Shown here piece by piece: positions 24,650 through 33,900 of a DNA stretch of 64,000 nt. Origin of the DNA: VXYL01 sp965203685 (GTDB lineage Bacteria > Pseudomonadota > Gammaproteobacteria > Pseudomonadales > Azotimanducaceae). Position 1 is the first letter of the stretch; each line of letters begins with the position of its first letter. The stretch covers positions 2,418,001 to 2,482,000 of the forward strand of contig OZ241908.1 in the NCBI GenBank assembly GCA_965203685.1, in the 5' to 3' direction. Under the pieces are notes generated by a model. It made no database searches and was not told where the DNA came from. It worked only from the letters and a program-made list of their open reading frames with translations. The translations under genes and the position numbers were made by a program.

Positions 24650-26657
24650 CCGGATCGCCGTAGACATCGGTGGCACGTTCACGGACGTCGTCCTCGAGAC
24701 CGGCGGCGGGACAGTGACGACCAAGGTCCTGACCACGCACACCGAGCCGGCGGCCGGCGTTGCGCGGGGCTTGCAGGAGGTGCTTGCCAGGGCCGACGCG
24801 CGAGCCGGTGACGTCGGGGTCGTGCTGCACGGAACCACGCTGGCGACCAATGCGCTGATCGAACGCCGCGGTGCCCGAACGGCCCTGATCACGACCGAGG
24901 GCCACCGCGACGTGATCGAGATGGCTTTCGAGAACCGCTTCGAGCAGTACGACGTGAACATCGACCGCCCGCAGCCTCTGGTGCCGAGACGTTGGCGCCT
25001 GACGGTGCCGGAACGCATGAACGCGGCGGGCGAAGTCCTGACGCCGCTCGACGTCGCGGCGGTCGAGGCGCTCGCCCCCCGCTTGGCGGCCGACGCGATC
25101 GAGAGCGTAGCCGTCGGCTTCCTGCACGGCTACGCCAATCCCGCTCACGAGGAAGCGGTCGCGAATGTCCTCGGCCGTGCACTGCCCGATGTCGCGGTGA
25201 CGCTTGCGAGCGTCGTGTGTCCGGAGATCCGCGAGTTCGAGCGCTTCTCGACGGCGTGCGCCAACGCCTACGTCAAGCCGCTCATGTCCCGTTACCTGGC
25301 CGATCTTCAGGAACGGCTGACGGCGCTTGGGTTCGATTGCCCGTTCCTGATGATGACGTCCGGGGGTGGACTGACGTCGTTGGCCACGGCCCGCGAGTTC
25401 CCAATCCGCCTCGTGGAGTCCGGTCCCGCGGGCGGGGCGATCCTTGCCGCGCAGATGGCGGCGAACCTGGGTCTTGACCGCGTCGTTTCACTGGACATGG
25501 GCGGGACGACCGCGAAGATCTGCCTCATCGACGACGGCACACCGCAGTATTCGCGGGCTTTCGAGGTTGACCGTAGTTACCGATTCAAGAAGGGCAGTGG
25601 CTTACCCGTGCGCATCCCGGTGATCGAGATGGTCGAGATCGGCGCCGGCGGCGGCTCCATCGCCTCGGTGGACCGACTCGGCCGCATTGCCGTCGGCCCG
25701 CAGAGTGCCGGTTCCGAACCCGGACCTGCGTGTTACGGGCGGGGCGGCGACCGGGCCACGGTCACGGATGCCGATGTGATCCTCGGCCGTCTCGATCCGG
25801 GGCGTTTCGCGGGTGGCACGATGACGTTGGATACCGAGGCCGCTGCGGCAGTCCTGCAGCGCCACATCGGCGAGCCTTGGCGCGGCGCGGACTGTCCGGT
25901 GGGGGATGCGGCCGCCGCGGTCAGCGAGATTGTCGACGAGAACATGGCGGCAGCGGCGCGGGCGCACGCGGCGGAGTGGGGCAAGGACACCGTGGGCCGG
26001 ACGTTGATCGCCTTCGGTGGCGCGGCACCGATTCACGCGGCCCGGATTGCCGAAAAACTGGGCCTAGATGCCGTGCTCGTCCCACCGGCGGCCGGTGTCG
26101 GTTCAGCCATGGGCTTCCTAGCGGCGCCGGTTGCCTTCGAGGTGGTGCGCAGCCGCTACGTTCGGCTCTCGGCGTTCGACCGTGCGCTGGTCGACGAGGT
26201 GATGGCCGATATGCGCGCCGAGGCCCACGCCGTCGTCGATACCATCGCCAGCGGTGGGCTGTCGGAACTACGCCGCGCCTACATGCGCTACCTCGGCCAA
26301 GGCTACGAGATCGCCGTCGATGTCCCGGACGCGCCGACCGCGGAGAACATGCGCCAAGCGTTCGACACCGCCTACGAGCGGCTCTACGGGCGCCTGATTC
26401 CGGGTTTGGACGTCGAGGTGCTGAGCTGGACCTTGACGTTGCGCGGGGAAGAGCCGCACGTGCCTGCGGACAAGCTGGCCGAGACGGAAACATCAGACGC
26501 GATGTCCGGGCGCGTCCTTCGCGCCGTCCTGCGCCCGGGAGACCGCCTCGAAGGGCCCTCGACGATCATCGAGGATCAGACATCTACTATCGTCCCGGAG
26601 GGCTTCGCGGCAAGCATGGACGACTCTGGCAACATCTGGCTCAGGAGGACGCTGTGA
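24642..26657 (+). CDS. hyuA: Hydantoinase/5-oxoprolinase A-type subunit
   Basis: 671 residues from GTG 24642, giving M-P-D-R-I-A-V-D-I-G-G-T-F-T-D, the diagnostic N-terminal ATP-binding segment of HyuA. Other family signatures: HGTTLATNALIERRGA, SGPAGGAI, VSLDMGGTTAKICLI and GAGGGSIA. With HyuB it forms an ATP-dependent amide-ring hydrolase (N-methylhydantoinase, 5-oxoprolinase or the related acetone carboxylase group). The substrate cannot be decided. The stop overlaps the hyuB start (GTGA), indicating coupled translation. Confidence 0.92.
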   Translation: MPDRIAVDIGGTFTDVVLETGGGTVTTKVLTTHTEPAAGVARGLQEVLARADARAGDVGVVLHGTTLATNALIERRGARTALITTEGHRDVIEMAFENRFEQYDVNIDRPQPLVPRRWRLTVPERMNAAGEVLTPLDVAAVEALAPRLAADAIESVAVGFLHGYANPAHEEAVANVLGRALPDVAVTLASVVCPEIREFERFSTACANAYVKPLMSRYLADLQERLTALGFDCPFLMMTSGGGLTSLATAREFPIRLVESGPAGGAILAAQMAANLGLDRVVSLDMGGTTAKICLIDDGTPQYSRAFEVDRSYRFKKGSGLPVRIPVIEMVEIGAGGGSIASVDRLGRIAVGPQSAGSEPGPACYGRGGDRATVTDADVILGRLDPGRFAGGTMTLDTEAAAAVLQRHIGEPWRGADCPVGDAAAAVSEIVDENMAAAARAHAAEWGKDTVGRTLIAFGGAAPIHAARIAEKLGLDAVLVPPAAGVGSAMGFLAAPVAFEVVRSRYVRLSAFDRALVDEVMADMRAEAHAVVDTIASGGLSELRRAYMRYLGQGYEIAVDVPDAPTAENMRQAFDTAYERLYGRLIPGLDVEVLSWTLTLRGEEPHVPADKLAETETSDAMSGRVLRAVLRPGDRLEGPSTIIEDQTSTIVPEGFAASMDDSGNIWLRRTL

Positions 26658-28258
26658 GCGACATCCGCGACCAACTGGTCTGGAACCGCCTGCTAGCGAT
26701 CGTGGAGGAGCAGGCGCAAACGTTGATGCGGACGGCCTTCTCGACCGTGGTGCGCGAAGCGGGTGATCTCTCGGCCGGGGTGTTCGACACGCGTGGCCAG
26801 ATGCTGGCCCAAGCGGTCACCGGGACACCAGGCCATGTGAACGCCATGGCTGCTGCCGTCCGCAAGTTCCTCAGCGTGTATCCGTTCGCGAGCCTTGTAC
26901 CGGGCGATGTGCTCATCACCAACGACCCCTGGGACGGCACCGGGCACCTCAACGACTTCACCGCCGTGACGCCGGTGTTCGACGGCGACGATCCCGTCGG
27001 GCTCTTCGCTGCGACCAGCCACATCGCCGACGTGGGCGGCCGCGGCTTCGGACCCGACGCCGGCGACCTCTACGAGGAGGGGCTGCGCATCCCGATCATG
27101 AAGCTCTTCGACGGTGGCGTTCGCAACGAGACGTTGATGCGCATCATCGCCGACAACGTCCGCGACCCTGTCGTGGCCGAGGGCGATCTCTACTCGCTCA
27201 CCGCCTGCAATCGCGGTGGCGGCGAGCAACTGCTGGCCATGATGCGGGAGTTCGACCTCCCTGGCATCGACGGGATTGGGCGCTGGATCGTCGAAACCTC
27301 GCGCCGCGCGATGGCCGAGGAGATCCGAGCGCTGCCGGACGGCGTCTACCGCTACGCGATGGACGTGGACGGCTACGACACGCCAGTGCACATCGCCTGT
27401 GCCCTAACGGTGGCGGGGGACACGATCGATGTCGACTTCGCCGGTACGTCCGGTCTCTCGGCGTTCGGCATCAACGTGCCGCTGAACTACACGGAGGCCT
27501 ACGCGTCGTTCGGCGTTCGCGTGGTCGTGGGCAACGACATCCCCAACAACGCGGGATCGCTCGAACCAGTCGCCGTTCGCGCACCGTCCGGGTGCATCCT
27601 GAACGCAGAGCCGCCGGCAGCCGTATCCGCCCGCCATGCCTTGGGGCAGATGCTCCCGGACGTGGTCCTCGGCTGCCTCGACCAGGTCGTGCCCGGCGTC
27701 GCGCCGGCAGAAGGCGCGTCGTGCATTTGGAACCCGGTTCTGCGCTCCGTCCCGACGGCAACGGGCAACTTCACAAGTGCGCCCTTCGTCATCAACCCGA
27801 TCTTCAACGGCGGCACCGGCGCGCGCGCCACGAAGGACGGCTTGTCCACCACGGCATTCCCGTCGGGCGTCCGCACCACGCCGACGGAGGTCAACGAGGT
27901 GACCGCGCCGCTCATCATCCGTCGCCGCGAATACCTGCCCGGCTCGGGCGGGGCAGGGCAGTACCGCGGCGGCCTGGGTCAAGTCATCGAGATCGAGCAC
28001 GCCGAGGGCGCGCCGTTCGTGATCTCCAAGATGTTCGACCGGATCAAGCACCCCGCACGCGGCCGGCGCGACGGCGAAGCGGGAGCGGCCGGGCGCGTCT
28101 ACATCAAGGACGGACGGGAACTACGCGGGAAGGGACAGGACGTCGTCCCTCCGGGCGCGACGTTGGTGATGGAGACACCAGGCGGCGGGGGCATCGGCCC
28201 GGCGGAGAAGCGCGACCCGGTATTGAACGCCGCCGACAACGACGCCGGCTTGGCCTAA
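26654..28258 (+). CDS. hyuB: Hydantoinase/5-oxoprolinase B-type subunit
   Basis: 534 residues from GTG 26654, overlapping the hyuA stop by four bases. Family signatures: DLSAGVFDTRGQMLAQAVTG, TPGHVNAM, DVLITNDPWDGTGHLNDF, HIADVGG and ARHALGQMLPDV. The C-terminus has PGGGGIGP. This is the partner subunit of HyuA. Downstream is a solute-binding protein gene, so uptake and opening of a cyclic amide such as a hydantoin or pyroglutamate is an attractive but unproven scheme. Confidence 0.92.
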   Translation: MSDIRDQLVWNRLLAIVEEQAQTLMRTAFSTVVREAGDLSAGVFDTRGQMLAQAVTGTPGHVNAMAAAVRKFLSVYPFASLVPGDVLITNDPWDGTGHLNDFTAVTPVFDGDDPVGLFAATSHIADVGGRGFGPDAGDLYEEGLRIPIMKLFDGGVRNETLMRIIADNVRDPVVAEGDLYSLTACNRGGGEQLLAMMREFDLPGIDGIGRWIVETSRRAMAEEIRALPDGVYRYAMDVDGYDTPVHIACALTVAGDTIDVDFAGTSGLSAFGINVPLNYTEAYASFGVRVVVGNDIPNNAGSLEPVAVRAPSGCILNAEPPAAVSARHALGQMLPDVVLGCLDQVVPGVAPAEGASCIWNPVLRSVPTATGNFTSAPFVINPIFNGGTGARATKDGLSTTAFPSGVRTTPTEVNEVTAPLIIRRREYLPGSGGAGQYRGGLGQVIEIEHAEGAPFVISKMFDRIKHPARGRRDGEAGAAGRVYIKDGRELRGKGQDVVPPGATLVMETPGGGGIGPAEKRDPVLNAADNDAGLA

Positions 28259-28263
28259 TGCGC

Positions 28264-28294
28264 CGACGTCCGCTTCTGGCGGTGCGCGGACGTC
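28264..28294 (+). repeat. Inverted repeat between hyuB and the solute-binding protein gene
   Basis: GACGTCCGC (28265-28273) is mirrored by GCGGACGTC (28286-28294) with a 12-base spacer, forming a 9-bp perfect hairpin five bases after the hyuB stop. It uses the same GACGTCCGC/GCGGACGTC arms as the REP-like repeat, without the central CGAACCGC palindrome. It may be a terminator-like or mRNA-stabilising element. Confidence 0.4.
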
Positions 28295-28359
28295 CTCGTC
28301 CGCAATTTGGCTTCCCCCGCGTCGCCAAGTTCACCGCACTCGCCCGAAGGAGACAGACC

Positions 28360-29442
28360 ATGCGCGCCAACGCCGTCAACCGGGTCGTCACCGTGCTGCT
28401 GGCCACGATGGGACCCGCCTACTCGGCCGAGTCCGTAACAGTCGTCTCATGGGGCGGCTCCTACGCCGACGCCTGCGAGGAGGCCTATCTCAAGCCGTTC
28501 GCCGTCGATACGGGCATCGAGGTCACCCTAGACGACTACAGCGGCGGCCTGTCGCAGATCCGTTCTCAAGTGGAAGCCGGCAACGTCTACTGGGACATCG
28601 TCGATATCCAGTTCCCCGACCTGGTCCGGGGTTGCGACGAAGGGCTCTTTGAGCCGCTCGACGCCTCGCTGCTGGCACCAGCAACGGACGGTTCGACGCC
28701 CGAGGACGACTTCCATGCCGGCCTGATCAGCGAATGCGGCATCGCGATGCTGTTCTTCTCGACCATCGTCGCCTACAACCACGAACTGACGACGGGCTTG
28801 GTCCCGCGGACGATCCACGACTTCTTCGACTTGGAGCGATTCCCCGGACGGCGGGGCATGCGCCGTACTCCGCTGGCGAACCTCGAGTTCGCGCTCATGG
28901 CGGACGGCGTCCCCGCTACGGAGGTTTACGCGGTGCTCGACATTCCCGAAGGCGTCGACCGCGCCTTCCGCATGCTCGATACGATCAAGGACCAGGTCGT
29001 GTGGTGGGACGCCGGCGCCCAGCCGCCCCAGATGCTCGCCGACGGAGAAGTGGCCATGACCACCGCCTACAACGGCAGGATCTTCAACGCCCAGGTGCTC
29101 GAGGACCAGCCGTTCACGATCGTATGGCACGGACAGGTGCTCGAAATCAGCAATCTCGCCATCGTGGCTGGATCCGCCAACCTGACCGCCGCACGGCGAC
29201 TCATCTCGTACGCATCCCGGCCCGCTTCGATGGCTGCCGTCAGCCGCTACATCGCCTACAGTCCAACGCGCCGCTCTGCGGAGAGGCTGGTCTCGACCCA
29301 CCTTGCCACGGGCGTCGCCATGGCCAGCCACATGCCCACCACACCCGAGAACACGAAGCTTGCGCTGCGCAGTGATTGGTCGTGGTGGGCCGACAATGGC
29401 GAGGACATGAACGAACGGTTCGGGTCCTGGCTGTTGCGCTGA
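28360..29442 (+). CDS. Periplasmic solute-binding protein, spermidine/putrescine type
   Basis: 360 residues from ATG 28360, with GAAGGAGA eight bases upstream. N-terminal signal peptide (about 1-22, ending GPAYSA). The mature start SVTVVSWGGSYADACEEAYL and the later DIVDIQFPDLVRGCDEGLFE, VAYNHE and DGEVAMTTAYNGRI are typical of PotD-like family-8 solute-binding proteins of ABC importers. No permease or ATPase gene is next to it, so it is either an orphan or works with a transporter elsewhere. Its position 100 bases after hyuB hints at a substrate linked to HyuAB. Confidence 0.87.
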   Translation: MRANAVNRVVTVLLATMGPAYSAESVTVVSWGGSYADACEEAYLKPFAVDTGIEVTLDDYSGGLSQIRSQVEAGNVYWDIVDIQFPDLVRGCDEGLFEPLDASLLAPATDGSTPEDDFHAGLISECGIAMLFFSTIVAYNHELTTGLVPRTIHDFFDLERFPGRRGMRRTPLANLEFALMADGVPATEVYAVLDIPEGVDRAFRMLDTIKDQVVWWDAGAQPPQMLADGEVAMTTAYNGRIFNAQVLEDQPFTIVWHGQVLEISNLAIVAGSANLTAARRLISYASRPASMAAVSRYIAYSPTRRSAERLVSTHLATGVAMASHMPTTPENTKLALRSDWSWWADNGEDMNERFGSWLLR

Positions 29443-29443
29443 T

Positions 29444-29530
29444 TGGTGCCCGGGGCCGGATTTGAACCGGCACGGGACAAGTCCCGGGGGATTTTAAGTC
29501 CCCTGTGTCTACCAGTTTCACCACCCGGGC
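29444..29530 (-). tRNA. tRNA-Leu (anticodon TAA)
   Basis: 87 bases including encoded CCA. Acceptor GCCCGGG pairs with CCCGGGC. The anticodon loop CTTAAAA in GGGGA/TCCCC gives anticodon TAA. A long variable arm (CGGGACTTGTCCCG) marks class II Leu. The T-arm is GCCGGTTCAAATCCGGC. Confidence 0.97.
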
Positions 29531-29588
29531 AGCGGCGCGAGTATACGCTTAGGCGGCCGGGTCGACGCCGGCGGACGGGCTGCCCCCT

Positions 29589-29609
29589 AGCTCCCGAACC
29601 CTCGCTCAG
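29589..29609 (+). repeat. Imperfect direct repeat matching the 5' edge of tRNA-Leu(TAG), left copy
   Basis: AGCTCCCGAACCCTCGCTCAG here matches AGCTCTCGGACCCTCGCTCAG at 30608-30628 in 19 of 21 positions. The right copy runs into the first six bases of the tRNA-Leu(TAG) gene. The two copies bracket the VapBC module, which resembles an attachment-site duplication. Confidence 0.4.
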
Positions 29610-29631
29610 ACATTGTGACGCTGAGCTCGGG

Positions 29632-30060
29632 CTATTCGCTCGCGCGTGGCTGCCAAGGATTGGTCACGACGACATCCAGCCCCGCATAGTCATCGGTGTT
29701 TCGCGTGGCAATGGCGAGATCATGGGCTGCCGCTGTGCCTGCGATCAGGGCATCCGCGAGATGCATTGGACGGCCTGTCCGTTGACGCAGACCTCGGAAT
29801 CTGGCGGCGAGGCGGCCTTCAACAGGGCCCACCCCGATCACTCGGTTGCCGTATTCATTGGTCAATCTCAACAGCCGCTCACGCACTCGGTCCTGCCGTC
29901 TACCGCGCGGCATCAAGTCGAGGCCGAACTGCAGTTCATGCAACACGATCGAAGAGAGCCAGAGATCAGACTGGTTCGTGAGAAACTCCACAACCAGCGG
30001 TTCCGGTTCGGCCCTAAACGGCTCGGAAACGACGTTCGTGTCCAGCAGGAATCTCGTCAT
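29632..30060 (-). CDS. vapC: VapC/FitB-type PIN-domain toxin
   Basis: 142 residues. The PIN-domain acidic residues are in place: Asp7 in FLLDTNVVSE, Glu42 in VLHELQFG, Asp in HLADALIAGTA, and the C-terminal TRNTDDYAGL. These bind metal for RNA cleavage. It belongs to the FitB-like branch of VapC toxins. The cognate antitoxin gene lies 23 bases upstream on the same strand. The module sits between two tRNA-Leu genes. Confidence 0.9.
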   Translation of the reverse strand: MTRFLLDTNVVSEPFRAEPEPLVVEFLTNQSDLWLSSIVLHELQFGLDLMPRGRRQDRVRERLLRLTNEYGNRVIGVGPVEGRLAARFRGLRQRTGRPMHLADALIAGTAAAHDLAIATRNTDDYAGLDVVVTNPWQPRASE

Positions 30061-30083
30061 GCTCTTGTCACTGCCGACCTTCG

Positions 30084-30356
30084 TTAACTGTCGACGAACG
30101 GGATTTCCCGGCTTGGCTCCTCACGATCCGGTGTCGGGATCGGCGCACCGCGAGGTGCATTCTGGACCAGCCACTGACCCAAGGGCATTCGGTCAGGCGA
30201 CTGCGCCAACCAGACTTTCATAGGCAAAACAACGCAGGGCCGGCGCAGTCCAATCACTTGAGGTCCGTCAGACGCTGCTAGGCGCAGAATCGTTGAAAGG
30301 TGCGCCTTGGCCTCGGCAACTGACCAAACGCGCTGGTTGTCGGCAGTCTGATGCAT
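30084..30356 (-). CDS. Phd/YefM-type antitoxin of the VapBC pair
   Basis: 90 residues from the ATG at 30356, preceded by GGAGAAACGCAG. VWSVAEAKAHLSTILRLAAS is the standard Phd/YefM N-terminal DNA-binding segment. The C-terminal half (PDRMPLGQWLVQNAPRGAPI) resembles the toxin-wrapping tails of antitoxins paired with FitB-like PIN toxins. It presumably neutralises the downstream VapC and autoregulates the operon. Confidence 0.82.
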   Translation of the reverse strand: MHQTADNQRVWSVAEAKAHLSTILRLAASDGPQVIGLRRPCVVLPMKVWLAQSPDRMPLGQWLVQNAPRGAPIPTPDREEPSREIPFVDS

Positions 30357-30622
30357 CTGCGTTTCTCCTTTCTCTGCATTGGCCTTGAAGGAGTGCGGCC
30401 GTCCACCTCCACATTCCGCCCCCCAAAAGGTCCAAGGCGTACCTAGGTGGCCGCGCACGCCGCGAAGTGGACCGCACTAGTCCATTATAGACTACTTGCG
30501 TCGCCCTTCCGCTGTGGATGTGTGCCGTGGCCGGACCACCTAACCGTCCGGGTTTCCGTTGGGAAGGACGCGAAAGTCGCGATTCCGGGATAGGCGGCGT
30601 CCTGCTAAGCTCTCGGACCCTC

Positions 30623-30709
30623 GCTCAGGTGCCGGAATCGGTAGACGGGCTGGATTTAGGTTCCAGTGTCCTTAGTGGCGTGAGGGTTCGACTCCCTCCC
30701 TGAGCACCA
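30623..30709 (+). tRNA. tRNA-Leu (anticodon TAG)
   Basis: 87 bases including CCA. Acceptor GCTCAGG pairs with CCTGAGC. The anticodon stem-loop CTGGA-TTTAGGT-TCCAG gives anticodon TAG. Long variable arm TGTCCTTAGTGGCG; T-arm GAGGGTTCGACTCCCTC. Confidence 0.96.
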
Positions 30710-30908
30710 ACGCCGGGCGGCGACCAACCACCCATTGGACTTCGGAGTCCGGTCGATCGTCCGGTTCGATGTCCACGAAGCGCGAGTTCTCGCCTTTCGT
30801 GATGACGCGGACCACGACCGGTTTGTTCACCGTCGGGCCGATTGCGTCGTCCACCTGTTCACCAATCCGGTCGATCAGCCGTTGCTGGTTGCCGCCCGTC
30901 GGGCGATG
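30672..30908 (-). CDS. Doubtful small reading frame overlapping tRNA-Leu antisense
   Basis: A minus-strand frame runs from upstream of 30908 to a stop at 30672. It includes LIDRIGEQVDDAIGPTVNKP and VVVRVITKGENSRFVDIEPD. The middle looks protein-like, with alternating strands, but the last 12 residues are antisense to the tRNA and no start with a ribosome site is clear (GTG at 30854 is possible). I recognise no family. It may be a small unknown gene or a chance frame. No other gene is seen in the 283 bases between the tRNA and the LRR protein. Confidence 0.25.
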   Translation of the reverse strand, partial: HRPTGGNQQRLIDRIGEQVDDAIGPTVNKPVVVRVITKGENSRFVDIEPDDRPDSEVQWVVGRRPALVLREGVEPSRH

Positions 30909-30992
30909 TAAGCTCTGTGCAAAACCTGCGGGCAGGCAAACGGTTGGGCTGCACCCCGACCCAGAGACACCCCGCCGGAAGCATATTGCAAG

Positions 30993-33900
30993 ATGAACCG
31001 CCCCGACCGAGCCAGACCTGACCGTCGCATCACCGGCCGCACCCGGGCGTTTTGCTTATGCCTGCTATGGCCCGTCCTGCTTGCGGGTGCGGCGAACGCC
31101 CAGGATGATGCCCTGTTCGCTGAGGCGGCGGATCCCGGGTTCGTCGGCGCGGCAGCAACTGACGAGCCGTCGCCGGATTTCCAGCACCGCAGCGTGCGCA
31201 TTGACTTCGGGAAACTTGATGCGGCGCGCGATGACGTCGTGGCGCAGGGGCGGGCGAACCTGACGCTGAATCTGCTGGACGGGGTGTCCTACCGGGCCGT
31301 CGTGGAGCGTACGACGCCCACATCCAGGGGATATTCCTTATCGGGGCGCCTGGAAGGGGTTCCGTTCGGCACGATGGCAATGGTCGTGAACGGCGACGTG
31401 GTGGTGGGCAACGTGAGGGTGTCGGATTCCGTCTACTCGATCCGGACCCACGGCGGCGCCGCTGTCGTTGAGCGACGCGCGGCAAGGCCGTTCAGGGAGC
31501 ACCCGCCGCTGAAGCCGGTCGCGCCTCGCCGGTCGTTGGACTCACGGATCGTCGCCGGTGCCGCGGAGGATGACGGTTCCGAAATCGACGTCTTTGTCGT
31601 GTGGACCCGTCAGGCCAGGAAGGATGCAGGTGGCGTGCGGCACATCCAGACGGCGATCGACCTCGCGGTCGTCGAAACCAATGACGCATACGCCGCAAGC
31701 GACGCCGTCCAGAGGATCAGACTGGCCGGTGCCGTCGAGGTGAACTACGCGGGTGGTTCTGGCTCGTTTTCGACAAACCTCACGCGACTGATCAACCCAT
31801 CGGATGGCTACATGGACGAGGTCCACGCCCTCCGGGACACCTATGCCGCCGACCTTGTGCAACTTGTGCAGAGCGGCGTTTGCGGTGGCGGGGGTGTGGA
31901 AGGCATTGCGGTAGCCATGGAGGAACCGTCTGCGGACTTCGCGGCGTCGGCTTTCTCCGTGTCGGTCTTCTGCGACCAGAGTAACCTGCTGAGCGGCATT
32001 AGCCCCCTGCCGACCGGGCTGAGGAGCGACCTCTTCGCCCATGAACTCGGCCACAACATGGGTCTGCAGCACGATCGCTACGCTCGCTATACCACGCTGA
32101 ACAAGCCCTATCCCTACAGCCACGGCTACGTGAACCAGCGGGCATTCGCGGACGGCGCCGAACCCGGCGCTCGCTGGCAGACCATCATGGCCTACGACGA
32201 CCAGTGCGGCGACGCGGGTTTCTTTTGCGCATCGTTGATGCGCTTCTCGAATCCGAACCAGCGGTATCCGAACAGTGCAGGCGATCCGCTGGGAAAACCC
32301 GGCAACGCGCCGTCCGAAGATGTGGACGGACCGGCGGACGCGGTACGCAGTCTCGACAATACGCGCCGGATCGTCGCGAACTTCCGCCGTAGCGAGACGC
32401 GCTGCACGTACCGCTTGGCGCGAGATAGCGTAACGGTGGCAGCGTCAGGCGGTTCGTTCGCCGTCGGTGTGTCGGCCGCGGACGCCTGCACCTATGAGGC
32501 GCGCAGCCACGACGAGTTTCTATCGGTGCCATCCGCCTCGCGTAGCGAAAGCGGCCAAGTGCACTACGAGGTGGCTCCCAACGACGGCTATGCGCGGGTG
32601 GGCGCGATCTCTGTGGCCGGCGAAACGCTGGTGGTGCGTCAGCAGGGAGTCCACGCCGTCGCGGACGTGTGCCGCCGGACCCCGGCCATCAGGGACGCGA
32701 TCACGGCATGGGCGGGAGGGGACGACTGCAGCGGGGTGACCGTCTTCGATTTGAGCCAGATCCCCTACCTCCTGCTCGAGGGCCGCGGGATCGCCAGCCT
32801 GCGCATAGGTGATTTTTCGGGCCTCAGCGGCCTCAGAACACTGGACCTTTCGTTCAACGACATCGCTGGCGAGCTTCCAGCGGACATAGGCGAGCTTGAG
32901 AGCCTCGAAAGGCTGGACCTCCACAGCAACCGGCTGGCCGGCCCGATCCCACCGGAGCTGGGGGGGCTCCGGCACCTGAAATCGCTGAAACTCAGCTTCA
33001 ACCGGTTTGAAGGCCCAATACCCGAAGACCTGAGCAGGCTTGGAGATCTGCGGCAGTTGAACCTGCGCGACAACCGGTTGACCGGGGCCATCCCTGGCTG
33101 GCTGGACGGGCTCACGAAACTCAGCGGACTGGCGCTCGAGAACAACCAGCTCGAGGGTGCCATCCCGGTCGCGCTGGGCCGAATCGCGGGCTTGGCGGGC
33201 CTGTCCCTTGCCAACAACGCGTTGACGGGGTCCATCCCGCCCGAAATCGGTGGAATCGACAACCTGCAGAATCTCGACCTGTCCGGCAACCGCCTAGCCG
33301 GCCCCATTCCGGCGGAACTCGGCCGTCTCTCGAGGTTGGCGACGCTGCACCTGTACGACAATGGCTTGACGGGCGACATTCCCGTGGCGCTCGGTGGTCT
33401 CCCCTGGCTGCAGGCCTTGACGCTCCGCAACAATCGACTGACGGGCACCGTCCCCGCTGAACTGACTGATCTTACCCGGCTGCATTGGCTGGAGCTCTCC
33501 GGCAATGCCCTGCGTGGGTGCATTCCAGGCGCCCTGCACAACGTTCGCTACCACGACCTCGACGAGCTTGGTCTTCGCTTCTGCGCGACGGTCGGCATTC
33601 CCGGTGCGGGGTTTCCCGGCGCGCCCAACTCCGTCGCAAGGATCAAAGAGGGAGGTACTGCCGCCGTCGTCATTGCGGTCGATCCCGCTCAGGAAGGGTC
33701 GTTCGATGTAGCCGTGGAGCTAGCCGATGGCGACGGCTTCGGTGTCGATGCGGGCCGTCGAACGCTCAGGGTCTCGGCCGGTACGACGATGGCGACGCTC
33801 ACCGTTGAAACCGTGGACGACGACGTGGAAGAGCCGGACGGCGGGTTCACCGCAACGATCGTTGCCGACGACGACTACGCCGTTTTCGCGTCCCGAAGCA

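Noticed and set aside
25730..26653. Upstream extension of the hyuB frame
   Set aside because: It runs antisense in meaning to hyuA in another frame; the GTG at 26654 with GTGA overlap gives the family N-terminus.
27592..28359. Upstream extension of the solute-binding protein frame
   Set aside because: Arg/Gly-rich shadow of hyuB; the signal peptide and ribosome site fix the start at 28360.
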